DNA from: CADCTM01 sp049671305
GTDB lineage: Bacteria > Cyanobacteriota > Cyanobacteriia > Cyanobacteriales > Coleofasciculaceae
Reading direction: 5' to 3'
Assembly: GCA_049671305.1 (NCBI GenBank)
Contig: JBATUR010000018.1
Coordinates: forward strand, 1-22,333
Length of the DNA: 22,333 nt
Each line of letters starts with the position of its first letter. The first letter of the stretch is position 1. The notes beneath the pieces were generated by a model. It searched no databases. It saw only the letters and a list, made by a program, of their open reading frames with translations, and had not been told where the DNA came from. The translations under genes and the position numbers were made by a program. Positions 8,367 through 15,082 of this stretch are shown here, one piece after another.

Positions 8367-8561
8367 TTATCCCACTTCCACATAATAAGATTCTGAATCT
8401 TTAGTCAACTCCTCAACAGTATCAAGATACGCTTGGATCGCTTCTTTGATATTTTCTAAAGCCTCCTCTTCCGTCTCTCCCTGCGACCAACAACCTGGTA
8501 AACTAGGGCACCAAATAGCGTAACCTTCATCAGATTTATTTAGCTTTACTTTATAGCGCAT
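8367..8561 (-). CDS. hicB: HicB-like antitoxin
   Basis: From the ATG at 8561 the protein has 64 residues, MRYKVKLNKSDEGYAIWCPS onward. It shows the HicB partial RNase H fold signature: DEGYAIWCPSLPGCWSQGET followed by EEEALENIKEAIQAYLD. A TTG at 8576 would add five residues but has no Shine-Dalgarno and the family normally starts at MRYKV, so I prefer 8561. There is no C-terminal ribbon-helix-helix or helix-turn-helix domain, so this is the short form of HicB, which can bind its toxin but may not repress its own promoter. Its product neutralises the HicA encoded 2 bp downstream. Confidence 0.88.
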   Translation of the reverse strand: MRYKVKLNKSDEGYAIWCPSLPGCWSQGETEEEALENIKEAIQAYLDTVEELTKDSESYYVEVG

Positions 8562-8728
8562 ATTATCCACAGACAATTTATCTATTTTTAATTATAATAA
8601 GCAGTCAGCGTAATCATTCCCTACCAAATTTCCCAATAATTACTCAGAAAATACTCAAAAAGACGACATCTTTGCCAACACCTCTAGACAACAGGCAAAT
8701 TCTAAGCTCTAATAGTGTAAATTTTCCA

Positions 8729-8734
8729 TATAAT
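8729..8734 (+). promoter_or_regulatory. candidate -10 element of the CADD-like gene
   Basis: TATAAT lies 32 bp before the ATG of the CADD-like gene, in the 205-bp divergent gap with hicB. No good -35 hexamer stands 16-18 bp upstream, so this is only a candidate. An AGGAG Shine-Dalgarno (8754-8758) follows. Confidence 0.4.
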
Positions 8735-8766
8735 CGGAATCAGCAAACAAATCAGGAGCAGCCTCG

Positions 8767-9465
8767 ATGAATCTTCACCAGCAAATAGATGCAGTAATTT
8801 CTGAAAAGCATCTGCTCAAGCACCCCTTTTACATCGCTTGGACAGAAGGAAAGCTAACTCGTAATCATTTGAAACATTACGCTGAACAGTATTTTCATCA
8901 TGTGTTAGCATTTCCTACTTATATCAGTGCAGTTCACTACAACACACCGCACTTATCAGTAAGACAAGAAATTCTAGAAAACCTAGTCAGTGAAGAACAA
9001 GGAGAAAAAAATCATCCTGCACTTTGGAAAAATTTTGCCGTTGCTTTGGGTGCAAATGAAACTGAATTAGAAAAGGTCGAAATCTTGCCATCAACCGCAA
9101 ACTTAATTTCTACCTTTCGTGATGTTTGTCTTCAGTCTCCATTTTATGCAGGACTAGCTGCCTTGTATACCTACGAGTCACAAATTCCAGAAATTGCTGG
9201 CGTCAAAATTGATGGACTAAAGCAATTTTATGGCATGAATGAAGCAAAAGATTATGAATTTTTTACAGTTCATCAAATTGCCGACGTGTACCATGCCAAA
9301 TCAACAATGGCATTAATTGAAAGCCATGCCAATACTGAAGAAAAAGCAACAGAAGTAACCGCATCAGCTCAAACTGTCGCTCAAGCTTTATGGCAATTCT
9401 TAGATGGAATTTATGACACATATTGTCAGGATATCCAATCTCAACCAGTGGCAGTACTGAACTAA
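8767..9465 (+). CDS. CADD-like diiron protein, probable p-aminobenzoate synthesis (folate)
   Basis: A 232-residue all-helical protein of the TenA/PqqC-like heme-oxygenase fold, most like the CADD family of putative folate enzymes. As I recall the Chlamydia CADD residues, metal ligands Glu81, His88, Glu142, His174, Asp178 and His181 map with a constant offset of five to Glu76, His83, Glu137, His169, Asp173 and His176 here, and all six are present. The residues proposed as self-sacrificed substrates, Tyr27 and Lys152, map to Tyr22 and Lys147, also present. CADD makes p-aminobenzoate from its own tyrosine side chain, using oxygen and a metal centre, and bypasses the usual PabABC route. The start is supported by AGGAG 8 nt upstream. 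It appears to stand alone: divergent from hicBA, with 222 bp before the next gene. The function is inferred; a thiaminase-like role is less likely because the ligand set is complete. Confidence 0.88.
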   Translation: MNLHQQIDAVISEKHLLKHPFYIAWTEGKLTRNHLKHYAEQYFHHVLAFPTYISAVHYNTPHLSVRQEILENLVSEEQGEKNHPALWKNFAVALGANETELEKVEILPSTANLISTFRDVCLQSPFYAGLAALYTYESQIPEIAGVKIDGLKQFYGMNEAKDYEFFTVHQIADVYHAKSTMALIESHANTEEKATEVTASAQTVAQALWQFLDGIYDTYCQDIQSQPVAVLN

Positions 9466-9507
9466 GTCCAGTTTTTTTACGGTTAGGGAAAATAGGGAGC
9501 GAAAAGT

Positions 9508-9580
9508 TTTGCCCAAAATTAGGGGTACTTGAAGCAATTGGCTCTTCAATACCTGAAAATCAGAGGTTATGATGGGCAAA
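9508..9580 (+). other. nested inverted repeats downstream of the CADD-like gene
   Basis: TTTGCCCA (9508-9515) pairs with TGGGCAAA (9573-9580). Inside lie a second hairpin, GGTA-C-TTGAAG against CTTCAA-TACC (about 9543-9573 region of the loop), and a short CTGA-AAA-TCAG hairpin. Together they could fold into a three-way junction RNA. There is no T run, so it is not a plain terminator. The remainder of 9466-9687 contains no gene I can support; a 27-codon frame from 9569 is probably chance. Confidence 0.35.
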
Positions 9581-9687
9581 GTTTCACAGAAGTTACGGCA
9601 ACGTTACGGCGCGACAGTCATCTACCTCAAAAAGCCACTTTGGTCTTGCTGACTAACTCCCTAAGTTCCCAACAAAATATCTAGATA

Positions 9688-10011
9688 ATGTCTGTAAAAT
9701 ATTTCTTCCTATCGGATGGTTGGATGGTCGGTCGTGTTTGGGAGTTCGGCGGTCTTTGGAACGTCCACTCTTGGCGACGCGAACCAGAAATTAAGAAAAT
9801 GAACCTTTGTATCTTAGAACAAGACGAAAAATTATGGCTTTATCGGGTCGAAGAAGCTGTTCTCATGGTTGAGGTCAAACCGATGCCAGATAATGACTCA
9901 GAGGCGGCTAAAACCATTGGTCAAGTTGTGTTAAAGCGTTTGATTGATGCCGAACAAGCGATCGATCGTCTAGCAACAGCACAAACTTTATTTAATTCTC
10001 TATCTATGTAA
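9688..10011 (+). CDS. conserved-looking small protein upstream of psbB, function unknown
   Basis: A 107-residue protein that I cannot assign to a named family. The N-terminal 35 residues are tryptophan-rich (GWMVGRVWEFGGLWNVHSWR); the middle is a beta-like stretch (KLWLYRVEEAVLMVEVKPM) and the C-terminal half is an amphipathic helix (AAKTIGQVVLKRLIDAEQAI). There is no signal peptide or membrane segment. A stop codon lies two codons before the ATG, which fixes the earliest start, but no clear Shine-Dalgarno precedes it. Codon use is normal and the frame contains a GCGATCGATC stretch. It ends 242 bp before psbB on the same strand; any link with photosystem II is only positional. Confidence 0.65.
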   Translation: MSVKYFFLSDGWMVGRVWEFGGLWNVHSWRREPEIKKMNLCILEQDEKLWLYRVEEAVLMVEVKPMPDNDSEAAKTIGQVVLKRLIDAEQAIDRLATAQTLFNSLSM

Positions 10012-10058
10012 TATTAAATAATTATTCTCATATAAAGACGTGTAGCTACCCCTAGAGT

Positions 10059-10084
10059 GCAAGTAGATCTGTGAATTTACTTGC
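10059..10084 (+). terminator. small hairpin after the unknown gene
   Basis: GCAAGTA (10059-10065) and TACTTGC (10078-10084) form a 7-bp stem without a T run. A second small hairpin, CGAGG-GACT-CCTCG, lies at 10131-10144. The 10012-10253 gap is the psbB upstream region and also has two copies of GGTTAAC at 10180 and 10194, which might be regulator sites. Confidence 0.3.
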
Positions 10085-10237
10085 AATCGTCTCTAACAAT
10101 AGTTACACTTCTTTAAACATCATTGAGTTTCGAGGGACTCCTCGGACAAAAATATACGTTGGCTGGTTTAGGGTTTATTGGTTAACTCTAGGCGGTTAAC
10201 GGCAGAACCTAACATCTTTAAAAGAAAACTCTATTTG

Positions 10238-10245
10238 AGGAGGAG
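10238..10245 (+). promoter_or_regulatory. strong ribosome binding site of psbB
   Basis: AGGAGGAG ends 8 nt before the psbB ATG, a near-perfect anti-16S match that fits the very high expression needed for a photosystem II core protein and decides the start. Confidence 0.85.
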
Positions 10246-10253
10246 CGTAGTCA

Positions 10254-11783
10254 ATGGGACTACCCTGGTACCGAGTACACACAGTCGTCCTAAACGACCC
10301 AGGTCGTCTGATAGCTGTACACCTGATGCACACTGCCCTCGTGGCAGGCTGGGCTGGTTCAATGGCTTTGTATGAACTGGCAATTTTTGACCCAAGTGAC
10401 CCGATTTTGAACCCAATGTGGCGTCAGGGTATGTTTGTGCTGCCCTTTATGGCACGCTTGGGCGTCACTGATTCTTGGGGCGGTTGGAGCATCACTGGCG
10501 CTGGCGCAACTGACCCTGGTTACTGGTCATTTGAAGGCGTCGCAGCAGCTCACATCGTTCTTTCGGGTCTATTATTCCTAGCTGCCTGCTGGCACTGGGT
10601 TTACTGGGACTTGGAACTGTTCAGAGATCCACGCACCGGAGAACCAGCTCTCGACTTGCCAAAAATGTTTGGCATTCACCTGTTCTTATCTGGTTTACTT
10701 TGCTTTGGCTTTGGTGCATTCCACCTGACCGGCTTATTTGGTCCAGGAATGTGGGTGACTGATCCTTTTGGGGTAACAGGCAGCGTTCAACCGGTGGCGC
10801 CGTCCTGGGGACCTGAAGGCTTTAACCCCTTCAACCCCGGTGGTATTGTGGCTCACCATATCGCCGCTGGCATTGTTGGCATTATTGCTGGTTTGTTCCA
10901 TCTAACTGTCCGACCACCAGAGCGTTTGTTTAAAGCTCTACGGATGGGAAATATCGAAACTGTCTTGTCTAGCAGTATCGCGGCTGTCTTTTTTGCCGCC
11001 TTTATTGTGGCAGGTACAATGTGGTACGGCAGTGCTGCAACTCCAATTGAATTGTTTGGTCCAACTCGCTATCAGTGGGATAGTGGTTACTTCCAACAAG
11101 AAATTGACCGCCGCGCTCAAGCAAGTGTTGCTGCAGGTGCAAGCTTGTCACAAGCTTACTCAGCAATTCCTGAAAAGCTAGCTTTCTATGACTATGTGGG
11201 TAACTCACCAGCAAAAGGTGGTTTGTTCCGTACTGGTCAGATGAATAAAGGCGATGGTATTGCTCAATCTTGGTTAGGTCATCCAGTGTTCAAAGATGGA
11301 GAAGGACGCGAATTAACTGTTCGTCGTCTGCCTAACTTCTTTGAAACTTTCCCAGTGATTTTGACCGATGCTAGTGGTGTTGTACGCGCGGATATTCCTT
11401 TCCGTCGTGCAGAATCTAAATATAGCTTCGAGCAAACCGGAATTACGGCTAGCTTCTACGGTGGCGCATTGGATGGTCAAACCTTCGATGATCCAGCCGC
11501 TGTGAAGACATTTGCTCGTAAGGCTCAATTGGGTGAAAGCTTCCAGTTTGACCGCGCCACCTTGAATTCTGACGGTGTATTCCGTACAAGTCCAAGAGGT
11601 TGGTTTACATTTGGTCATGCTGTATTCGCGCTGCTGTTCTTCTTCGGTCACATTTGGCATGGTTCTCGGACATTGTTCCGCGATGTCTTTGCCGGTGTAG
11701 AAGCCGACTTGGAAGAGCAAGTGGAATGGGGTCTATTCCAGAAGTTGGGCGACAAGTCCACCCGACGGAAAGAGACTGTTTAA
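10254..11783 (+). CDS. psbB: photosystem II chlorophyll-binding protein CP47
   Basis: A 509-residue protein, the usual CP47 length, starting MGLPWYRVHTVVLNDPGR. CP47 is the core antenna of photosystem II in the thylakoid membrane; it binds about 16 chlorophyll a and passes energy to the D1/D2 reaction centre. Six membrane helices can be seen, with chlorophyll-ligand histidines in AVHLMHTALVAGWAG, HIVLSGLLFLAACWHWVYW, GIHLFLSGLLCFGFGAFHL, VAHHIAAGIVGIIAGLFHL and FGHAVFALLFFFGHIWHGSR. The large lumenal loop E lies between about residues 260 and 450. The C-terminus is hydrophilic and complete. psbT follows 121 bp downstream with a terminator-like hairpin between them. Nothing is truncated or odd. 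Confidence 0.99.
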   Translation: MGLPWYRVHTVVLNDPGRLIAVHLMHTALVAGWAGSMALYELAIFDPSDPILNPMWRQGMFVLPFMARLGVTDSWGGWSITGAGATDPGYWSFEGVAAAHIVLSGLLFLAACWHWVYWDLELFRDPRTGEPALDLPKMFGIHLFLSGLLCFGFGAFHLTGLFGPGMWVTDPFGVTGSVQPVAPSWGPEGFNPFNPGGIVAHHIAAGIVGIIAGLFHLTVRPPERLFKALRMGNIETVLSSSIAAVFFAAFIVAGTMWYGSAATPIELFGPTRYQWDSGYFQQEIDRRAQASVAAGASLSQAYSAIPEKLAFYDYVGNSPAKGGLFRTGQMNKGDGIAQSWLGHPVFKDGEGRELTVRRLPNFFETFPVILTDASGVVRADIPFRRAESKYSFEQTGITASFYGGALDGQTFDDPAAVKTFARKAQLGESFQFDRATLNSDGVFRTSPRGWFTFGHAVFALLFFFGHIWHGSRTLFRDVFAGVEADLEEQVEWGLFQKLGDKSTRRKETV

Positions 11784-11806
11784 AACGGCAATCTCAGCTA
11801 AAAAGT

Positions 11807-11844
11807 AAAAGGCAAAAGCAGAAAGTGTCAGTCTTTTGCCTTTT
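11807..11844 (+). terminator. intrinsic terminator or attenuator between psbB and psbT
   Basis: AAAAGGCAAAAG (11807-11818) pairs perfectly with CTTTTGCCTTTT (11833-11844); the stem extends with one bulge and the 3' side is T-rich. It would end most psbB transcripts, leaving psbT to read-through or to its own promoter. Confidence 0.7.
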
Positions 11845-11904
11845 TACCTTTAGTAATGAGGCAAGGTAAACTGTTAATTAGATAGATAAATAGGGATTAT
11901 TGAC

Positions 11905-12000
11905 ATGGAAAGCGTTGCTTATATCTTTATCTTGGCTTGTGCAATTGGCACACTATTTTTTGCGATCGCCTTTCGTGAACCACCAAAGGTTGGAAAATAA
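11905..12000 (+). CDS. psbT: photosystem II reaction center protein T
   Basis: A 31-residue single-helix membrane protein, MESVAYIFILACAIGTLFFA followed by IAFREPPKVGK, which matches PsbT (formerly ycf8). PsbT sits at the photosystem II dimer interface, next to D1 and CP47, and helps dimer stability and repair of the acceptor side. Gene order psbB-psbT is conserved in cyanobacteria and chloroplasts and supports the call. The ATG is the only start; an AGGG about 9 nt upstream is a weak Shine-Dalgarno. A HIP1 octamer (GCGATCGC) lies inside the coding region. Confidence 0.97.
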   Translation: MESVAYIFILACAIGTLFFAIAFREPPKVGK

Positions 12001-12101
12001 TTTGCTGCCTTCAGCTTAATCTTGATTCTTCCTCTTAATTGGTTGATGCAAGGAAGGCAAGCTTTTGATTGCAATAGCTTTAATAGTTATGGAGGATGCC
12101 T

Positions 12102-12172
12102 TGAGCCGATTACGATTCTATCTGCTCCTATAAATTTAGGACAGATTAAGGAACGAACGGCTCATTTTTTTT
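12102..12172 (+). terminator. probable terminator of psbT
   Basis: TGAGCCG (12102-12108) pairs with CGGCTCA (12158-12164), and a run of eight or nine T follows (12164-12172). The long loop holds a smaller CCTA/TAGG hairpin. The remaining 12001-12253 sequence shows no gene. Confidence 0.6.
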
Positions 12173-12253
12173 GTATCTATTCACAGTAAGAGGTTAGATT
12201 GTTCTAGATTACCGCTCCTTGAAACACAACCTGGAGGAAGAAACTTTAATTAT

Positions 12254-12793
12254 ATGCAATGCCCTTATTGTCAGCACACCGACAGCCGAGTACTAGAGTC
12301 CCGTGCCACAGAAGCTGGACAAAGTGTGCGGCGTCGTCGAGAGTGTTTATGCTGCAAGCATCGCTTTACTACTTATGAACGCATTGAATTTGTACCATTA
12401 ACCGTGATTAAACGGGACGGCAAACGCGAATCATTTGATTGCTCTAAACTATTACGAGGAATTGTACGAGCTTGTGAAAAAACAGGCATTCCCCAAAGAC
12501 GTTTAGAAGCATTAGTTGATGAAATTGAAGCCCAAGTCCAACAGCGTTATGGTAGAGAAGTGAGCAGCTCAGAAATTGGTGAATTAGTTTTAGGGTATTT
12601 GCGAGATGAAAGTGAAGTAGCCTATGTGCGTTTTGCCTGCGTCTATCGGCAGTTTCAGGGTATTCGCGATTTTGTAGAAACTTTAGATCAACTTCAAAGC
12701 GATGATCCATTAGTCAAAAACACAGCTAATGAGCGCAAACCAGCAGTAAGCCTCAGCTTTCATGATGATTCTTTGCTAAATTCCCAACTTTAG
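12254..12793 (+). CDS. nrdR: transcriptional repressor NrdR
   Basis: A 179-residue protein with the two NrdR domains. The N-terminal zinc ribbon has Cys3 and Cys6 in CPYC and Cys31 and Cys34 in CLCC, followed by KHRFTTYERIE. The ATP-cone runs from about residue 46 (PLTVIKRDGKRESFD) to about 136 (VRFACVYRQFQGIRDF). NrdR senses ATP/dATP through this cone and represses ribonucleotide reductase genes by binding NrdR boxes, keeping dNTP pools in balance. The family is usually about 150 residues; this one has about 30 extra C-terminal polar residues after ETLDQLQ, common in cyanobacterial members. A GGAGG lies at 12233-12237, 16 nt before the ATG, an unusually long spacing. No nrd genes are in the window. 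Confidence 0.97.
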   Translation: MQCPYCQHTDSRVLESRATEAGQSVRRRRECLCCKHRFTTYERIEFVPLTVIKRDGKRESFDCSKLLRGIVRACEKTGIPQRRLEALVDEIEAQVQQRYGREVSSSEIGELVLGYLRDESEVAYVRFACVYRQFQGIRDFVETLDQLQSDDPLVKNTANERKPAVSLSFHDDSLLNSQL

Positions 12794-12873
12794 TTTTAAT
12801 AGCCTTGTTTTAAGAGCTGCTTCAATTATTCGCGCCCAAACTCAAACGAATACATTAGGAACCTTAATTGAGT

Positions 12874-12879
12874 TATAAT
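12874..12879 (+). promoter_or_regulatory. candidate -10 element of the S1 gene
   Basis: TATAAT lies about 150 bp before the S1 start codon, without a recognisable -35. It would give a leader of roughly 140 nt, consistent with a regulated ribosomal protein gene. Confidence 0.35.
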
Positions 12880-12949
12880 TACCTGTCTGGACTTTATTAC
12901 TAAATATTTTAAAATAGGGTTAAGACAACAACAAATGTAGGTGTAGGTA

Positions 12950-12986
12950 GTATGTCGGCTGACGTACCTTGTACATCGACAGGAGG
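12950..12986 (+). promoter_or_regulatory. S1 leader hairpin and distant Shine-Dalgarno
   Basis: GTATGTC (12950-12956) and GACGTAC (12961-12967) form a 7-bp stem with one G-U pair and a GGCT loop. An AGGAGG follows at about 12981, yet no start codon stands at normal distance; the S1 ATG is 40 nt further on. S1 mRNAs are autoregulated in other bacteria, so this could be a control site. Confidence 0.4.
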
Positions 12987-13025
12987 CATAGTCACTACGG
13001 AGAAAATCTAGGAAACGCAATACAC

Positions 13026-14207
13026 ATGCTCAGTCAGAAAACAACCGCAGATATTGGCTTCACACACGAGGATTTCGCCGCCCTCCTCGATAAGTATGAC
13101 TATCACTTTAGCCCTGGTGATATCGTCGCTGGTACAGTATTCAGTTTGGAGCCAAGAGGCGCTCTGATTGACATTGGGGCGAAAACGGCTGCTTATATTC
13201 CGATTCAGGAAATGTCGATTAATCGAGTTGACAACCCTGAAGAAGTCTTGCAATCTAACGAAACGCGGGAATTTTTCATTCTGACTGACGAGAATGAAGA
13301 TGGACAGCTAACCCTTTCGATTCGCCGCATTGAGTATATGCGGGCTTGGGAACGGGTACGGCAACTACAAGCAGAAGATGCTACCGTGCGATCGCTGGTT
13401 TTTGCAACCAACCGTGGTGGTGCATTGGTAAGAATTGAAGGATTACGTGGCTTTATTCCCGGTTCTCACATCAGCACCCGCAAACCCAAAGAAGATTTAG
13501 TCAGCGAAGAACTTCAGCTAAAATTCCTGGAAGTAGACGAAGACCGTAACCGTTTGGTCTTGTCTCATCGTCGGGCGCTGGTTGAGCGTAAGATGAACCG
13601 TTTGGAAGTCGGAGAAGTCGTGATTGGTTCGGTACGCGGTATCAAGCCTTACGGTGCATTTATTGATATCGGTGGTGTCAGCGGCTTGCTGCACATTTCT
13701 GAAATTTCTCACGACCACATTGACACACCACATAGTGTGTTTAATGTCAATGATGAAGTGAAAGTAATGATCATTGACCTCGATGCTGAACGTGGACGGA
13801 TTTCGCTGTCTACCAAGCAGTTGGAACCAGAACCAGGTGATATGATTAACAACCGGGATTTGGTCTACGACAAAGCCGAAGAGATGGCAGAGAAGTATCG
13901 GGAAAAGATGCGGGCACAACAGCAACCTGCTGCCGAAACTGAAGCTGAACCGGAAGAAGCCGCAGTCGAAGCGGAAACAGAGATGGTATCTCCGGAAGCC
14001 GAACCTGAGATGGAAGCCTCACCGGAAGTCGAAGCCGCAGTCGAAGCGGAACCTGAGATGGTATCACCGGAAGCCGAAGCCGAACCAGAGATGGAAGCCG
14101 AAGCCACAGTCGAAGCTGAAACAGAGACAGAGGTGGAAGCCGAAGCCGCCGTCGAAGCTGAACCAGAAGTTGCTAAAGAAGAGACTGTCTCTGCTGTTGA
14201 AGAGTAA
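13026..14207 (+). CDS. rpsA: 30S ribosomal protein S1 with repetitive acidic tail
   Basis: From the ATG at 13026 the protein has 393 residues and begins MLSQKTTADIGFTHEDFAAL, as cyanobacterial S1 does; an upstream TTG at 12969 would add an unlikely 19-residue head that includes the AGGAGG. Three S1 (OB-fold) domains can be seen: about residues 30-98 (PGDIVAGTVFSLEPRGALID), 115-180 (SLVFATNRGGALVRIEGLRG) and 195-265 (GEVVIGSVRGIKPYGAFIDI). S1 binds mRNA leaders and helps initiation on the 30S subunit; the cyanobacterial three-domain form is shorter than the six-domain E. coli protein. The last 95 residues are a low-complexity Glu/Ala/Pro tail built from a repeated AVEAE-E unit; close relatives usually end soon after the third domain. 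A strong terminator follows. Confidence 0.96.
   Translation: MLSQKTTADIGFTHEDFAALLDKYDYHFSPGDIVAGTVFSLEPRGALIDIGAKTAAYIPIQEMSINRVDNPEEVLQSNETREFFILTDENEDGQLTLSIRRIEYMRAWERVRQLQAEDATVRSLVFATNRGGALVRIEGLRGFIPGSHISTRKPKEDLVSEELQLKFLEVDEDRNRLVLSHRRALVERKMNRLEVGEVVIGSVRGIKPYGAFIDIGGVSGLLHISEISHDHIDTPHSVFNVNDEVKVMIIDLDAERGRISLSTKQLEPEPGDMINNRDLVYDKAEEMAEKYREKMRAQQQPAAETEAEPEEAAVEAETEMVSPEAEPEMEASPEVEAAVEAEPEMVSPEAEAEPEMEAEATVEAETETEVEAEAAVEAEPEVAKEETVSAVEE
13959..14175 (+). repeat. in-frame repeats coding for the acidic S1 tail
   Basis: The unit GCCGCAGTCGAAGC with small changes begins at 13959, 14034, 14103 and 14145. The intervals are 75, 69 and 42 bp, all multiples of three. The 75-bp interval also repeats GAGATGGTATC-CCGGAAGCC. 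This is the pattern expected of slippage or unequal recombination under selection to keep the frame. Confidence 0.85.
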
Positions 14208-14250
14208 TAACTTTCAAACAGTGGCTGTCTTAAATTAAGCAAATATTTAC

Positions 14251-14276
14251 AAAAAGAGGGTTCGCCCTCTTTTTTG
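14251..14276 (+). terminator. intrinsic terminator of the S1 gene
   Basis: A perfect 10-bp stem, AAAAAGAGGG and CCCTCTTTTT, closed by a very stable TTCG tetraloop and followed by T residues. It separates the S1 gene from the HAD phosphatase gene. Confidence 0.9.
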
Positions 14277-14306
14277 TTGCCGTGTTAGGAAGTGAAGGAG
14301 TTAAAG

Positions 14307-15044
14307 TTGGTTAGCATTCGTTGTCGGGATGTCACATTTGCCAATATTCAGGCAGTGATTTTTGATAAAGATGGCACGCTGGAAGATTCGCAAGTTTTTT
14401 TGCGAGAATTAGCGACTAAGCGATCGCGTTTGATTGATGCTCAAATTCCTGGTGTTGGAGAACCGCTACTTATGGCATTTGGCGTTAATGGCAACACATT
14501 AGATCCTACAGGTTTGATGGCAGTTGGTAGCCGTCCTGAATGTGAAATTGCCGCAGCGGCTTATGTTGCCGAAACTGGACGTGGTTGGTTAGAATCATTA
14601 GCGATCGCTAAAAGTGCCTTTACTGAATCAGACAAATATCTCCAAGAAACTGCCAATACATCCCCACTATTTACTGGTAGTTTAGAAGTTCTAAAATTTC
14701 TTTCGCAAGCCGGCTTAAAACTCGGCATTCTTTCTGCTGCCAGTACTGCACGAGTAGAAGCTTTTGTCAAGCGGCATCAATTGGAATCATATCTACAATT
14801 ACAACAAGGCGTTGATCAGGGACCAAGTAAACCTGACCCCGTATTATTTTTGCAAGCTTGTCAAACCTTGGGCGTTGAACCAAAATCAACCTTGATGGTA
14901 GGAGACTCGGCAGGAGATATCGAGATGGCACAACGTGCAGGGGCGGCAGGTTGTATTGGCATTTGTTGGGGAACATCAACGACGCATTTGAAAGCTGCTG
15001 ATGTGGTGATTAATCAACTTGATGAAATTCACGTAATTGATTAG
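14307..15044 (+). CDS. HAD-family hydrolase (phosphatase-like)
   Basis: A protein of about 245 residues with the haloacid dehalogenase motifs in order: motif I FDKDGTLEDS (nucleophile and acid/base Asp), motif II in LGILSAAST (Ser/Thr), motif III Lys in GPSKPDP, and motif IV VGDSAGDIEMAQRAGAAG. It is probably a subfamily IA phosphatase with an alpha-helical cap (about residues 35-120), similar to phosphoglycolate phosphatases and beta-phosphoglucomutases; the substrate cannot be read from the sequence. I place the start at the TTG at 14307 because AGGAG stands about 7 nt before it and it gives MVSIRCRDVTFANIQAV; a GTG at 14292 adds five residues. Two HIP1 octamers lie inside. Confidence 0.88.
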   Translation: MVSIRCRDVTFANIQAVIFDKDGTLEDSQVFLRELATKRSRLIDAQIPGVGEPLLMAFGVNGNTLDPTGLMAVGSRPECEIAAAAYVAETGRGWLESLAIAKSAFTESDKYLQETANTSPLFTGSLEVLKFLSQAGLKLGILSAASTARVEAFVKRHQLESYLQLQQGVDQGPSKPDPVLFLQACQTLGVEPKSTLMVGDSAGDIEMAQRAGAAGCIGICWGTSTTHLKAADVVINQLDEIHVID

Positions 15045-15082
15045 ATTGGTGGCAGAATATCAAGTAATACCCAGCATTCTAA

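Noticed and set aside
8562..8576. TTG start for HicB
   Set aside because: No Shine-Dalgarno and the family begins at the MRYKV sequence encoded from 8561.
9569..9652. 27-codon frame starting with two ATG codons after the CADD-like gene
   Set aside because: Too short, Shine-Dalgarno-like bases are too close to the start, and it overlaps the nested hairpin; likely chance.
12091..12135. 14-codon frame after psbT
   Set aside because: It lies within the probable terminator stem and has no ribosome binding site of its own.
12969..13025. TTG start extending the S1 protein by 19 residues
   Set aside because: The extension would place the AGGAGG inside the coding region and begin MYIDRRHSHYG, unlike known S1 starts; ATG 13026 gives the family-typical N-terminus.
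13865..14242. Minus-strand frame rich in Ser/Ala repeats
   Set aside because: It is the antisense shadow of the repetitive acidic S1 tail; its repeats follow from the coding repeats.
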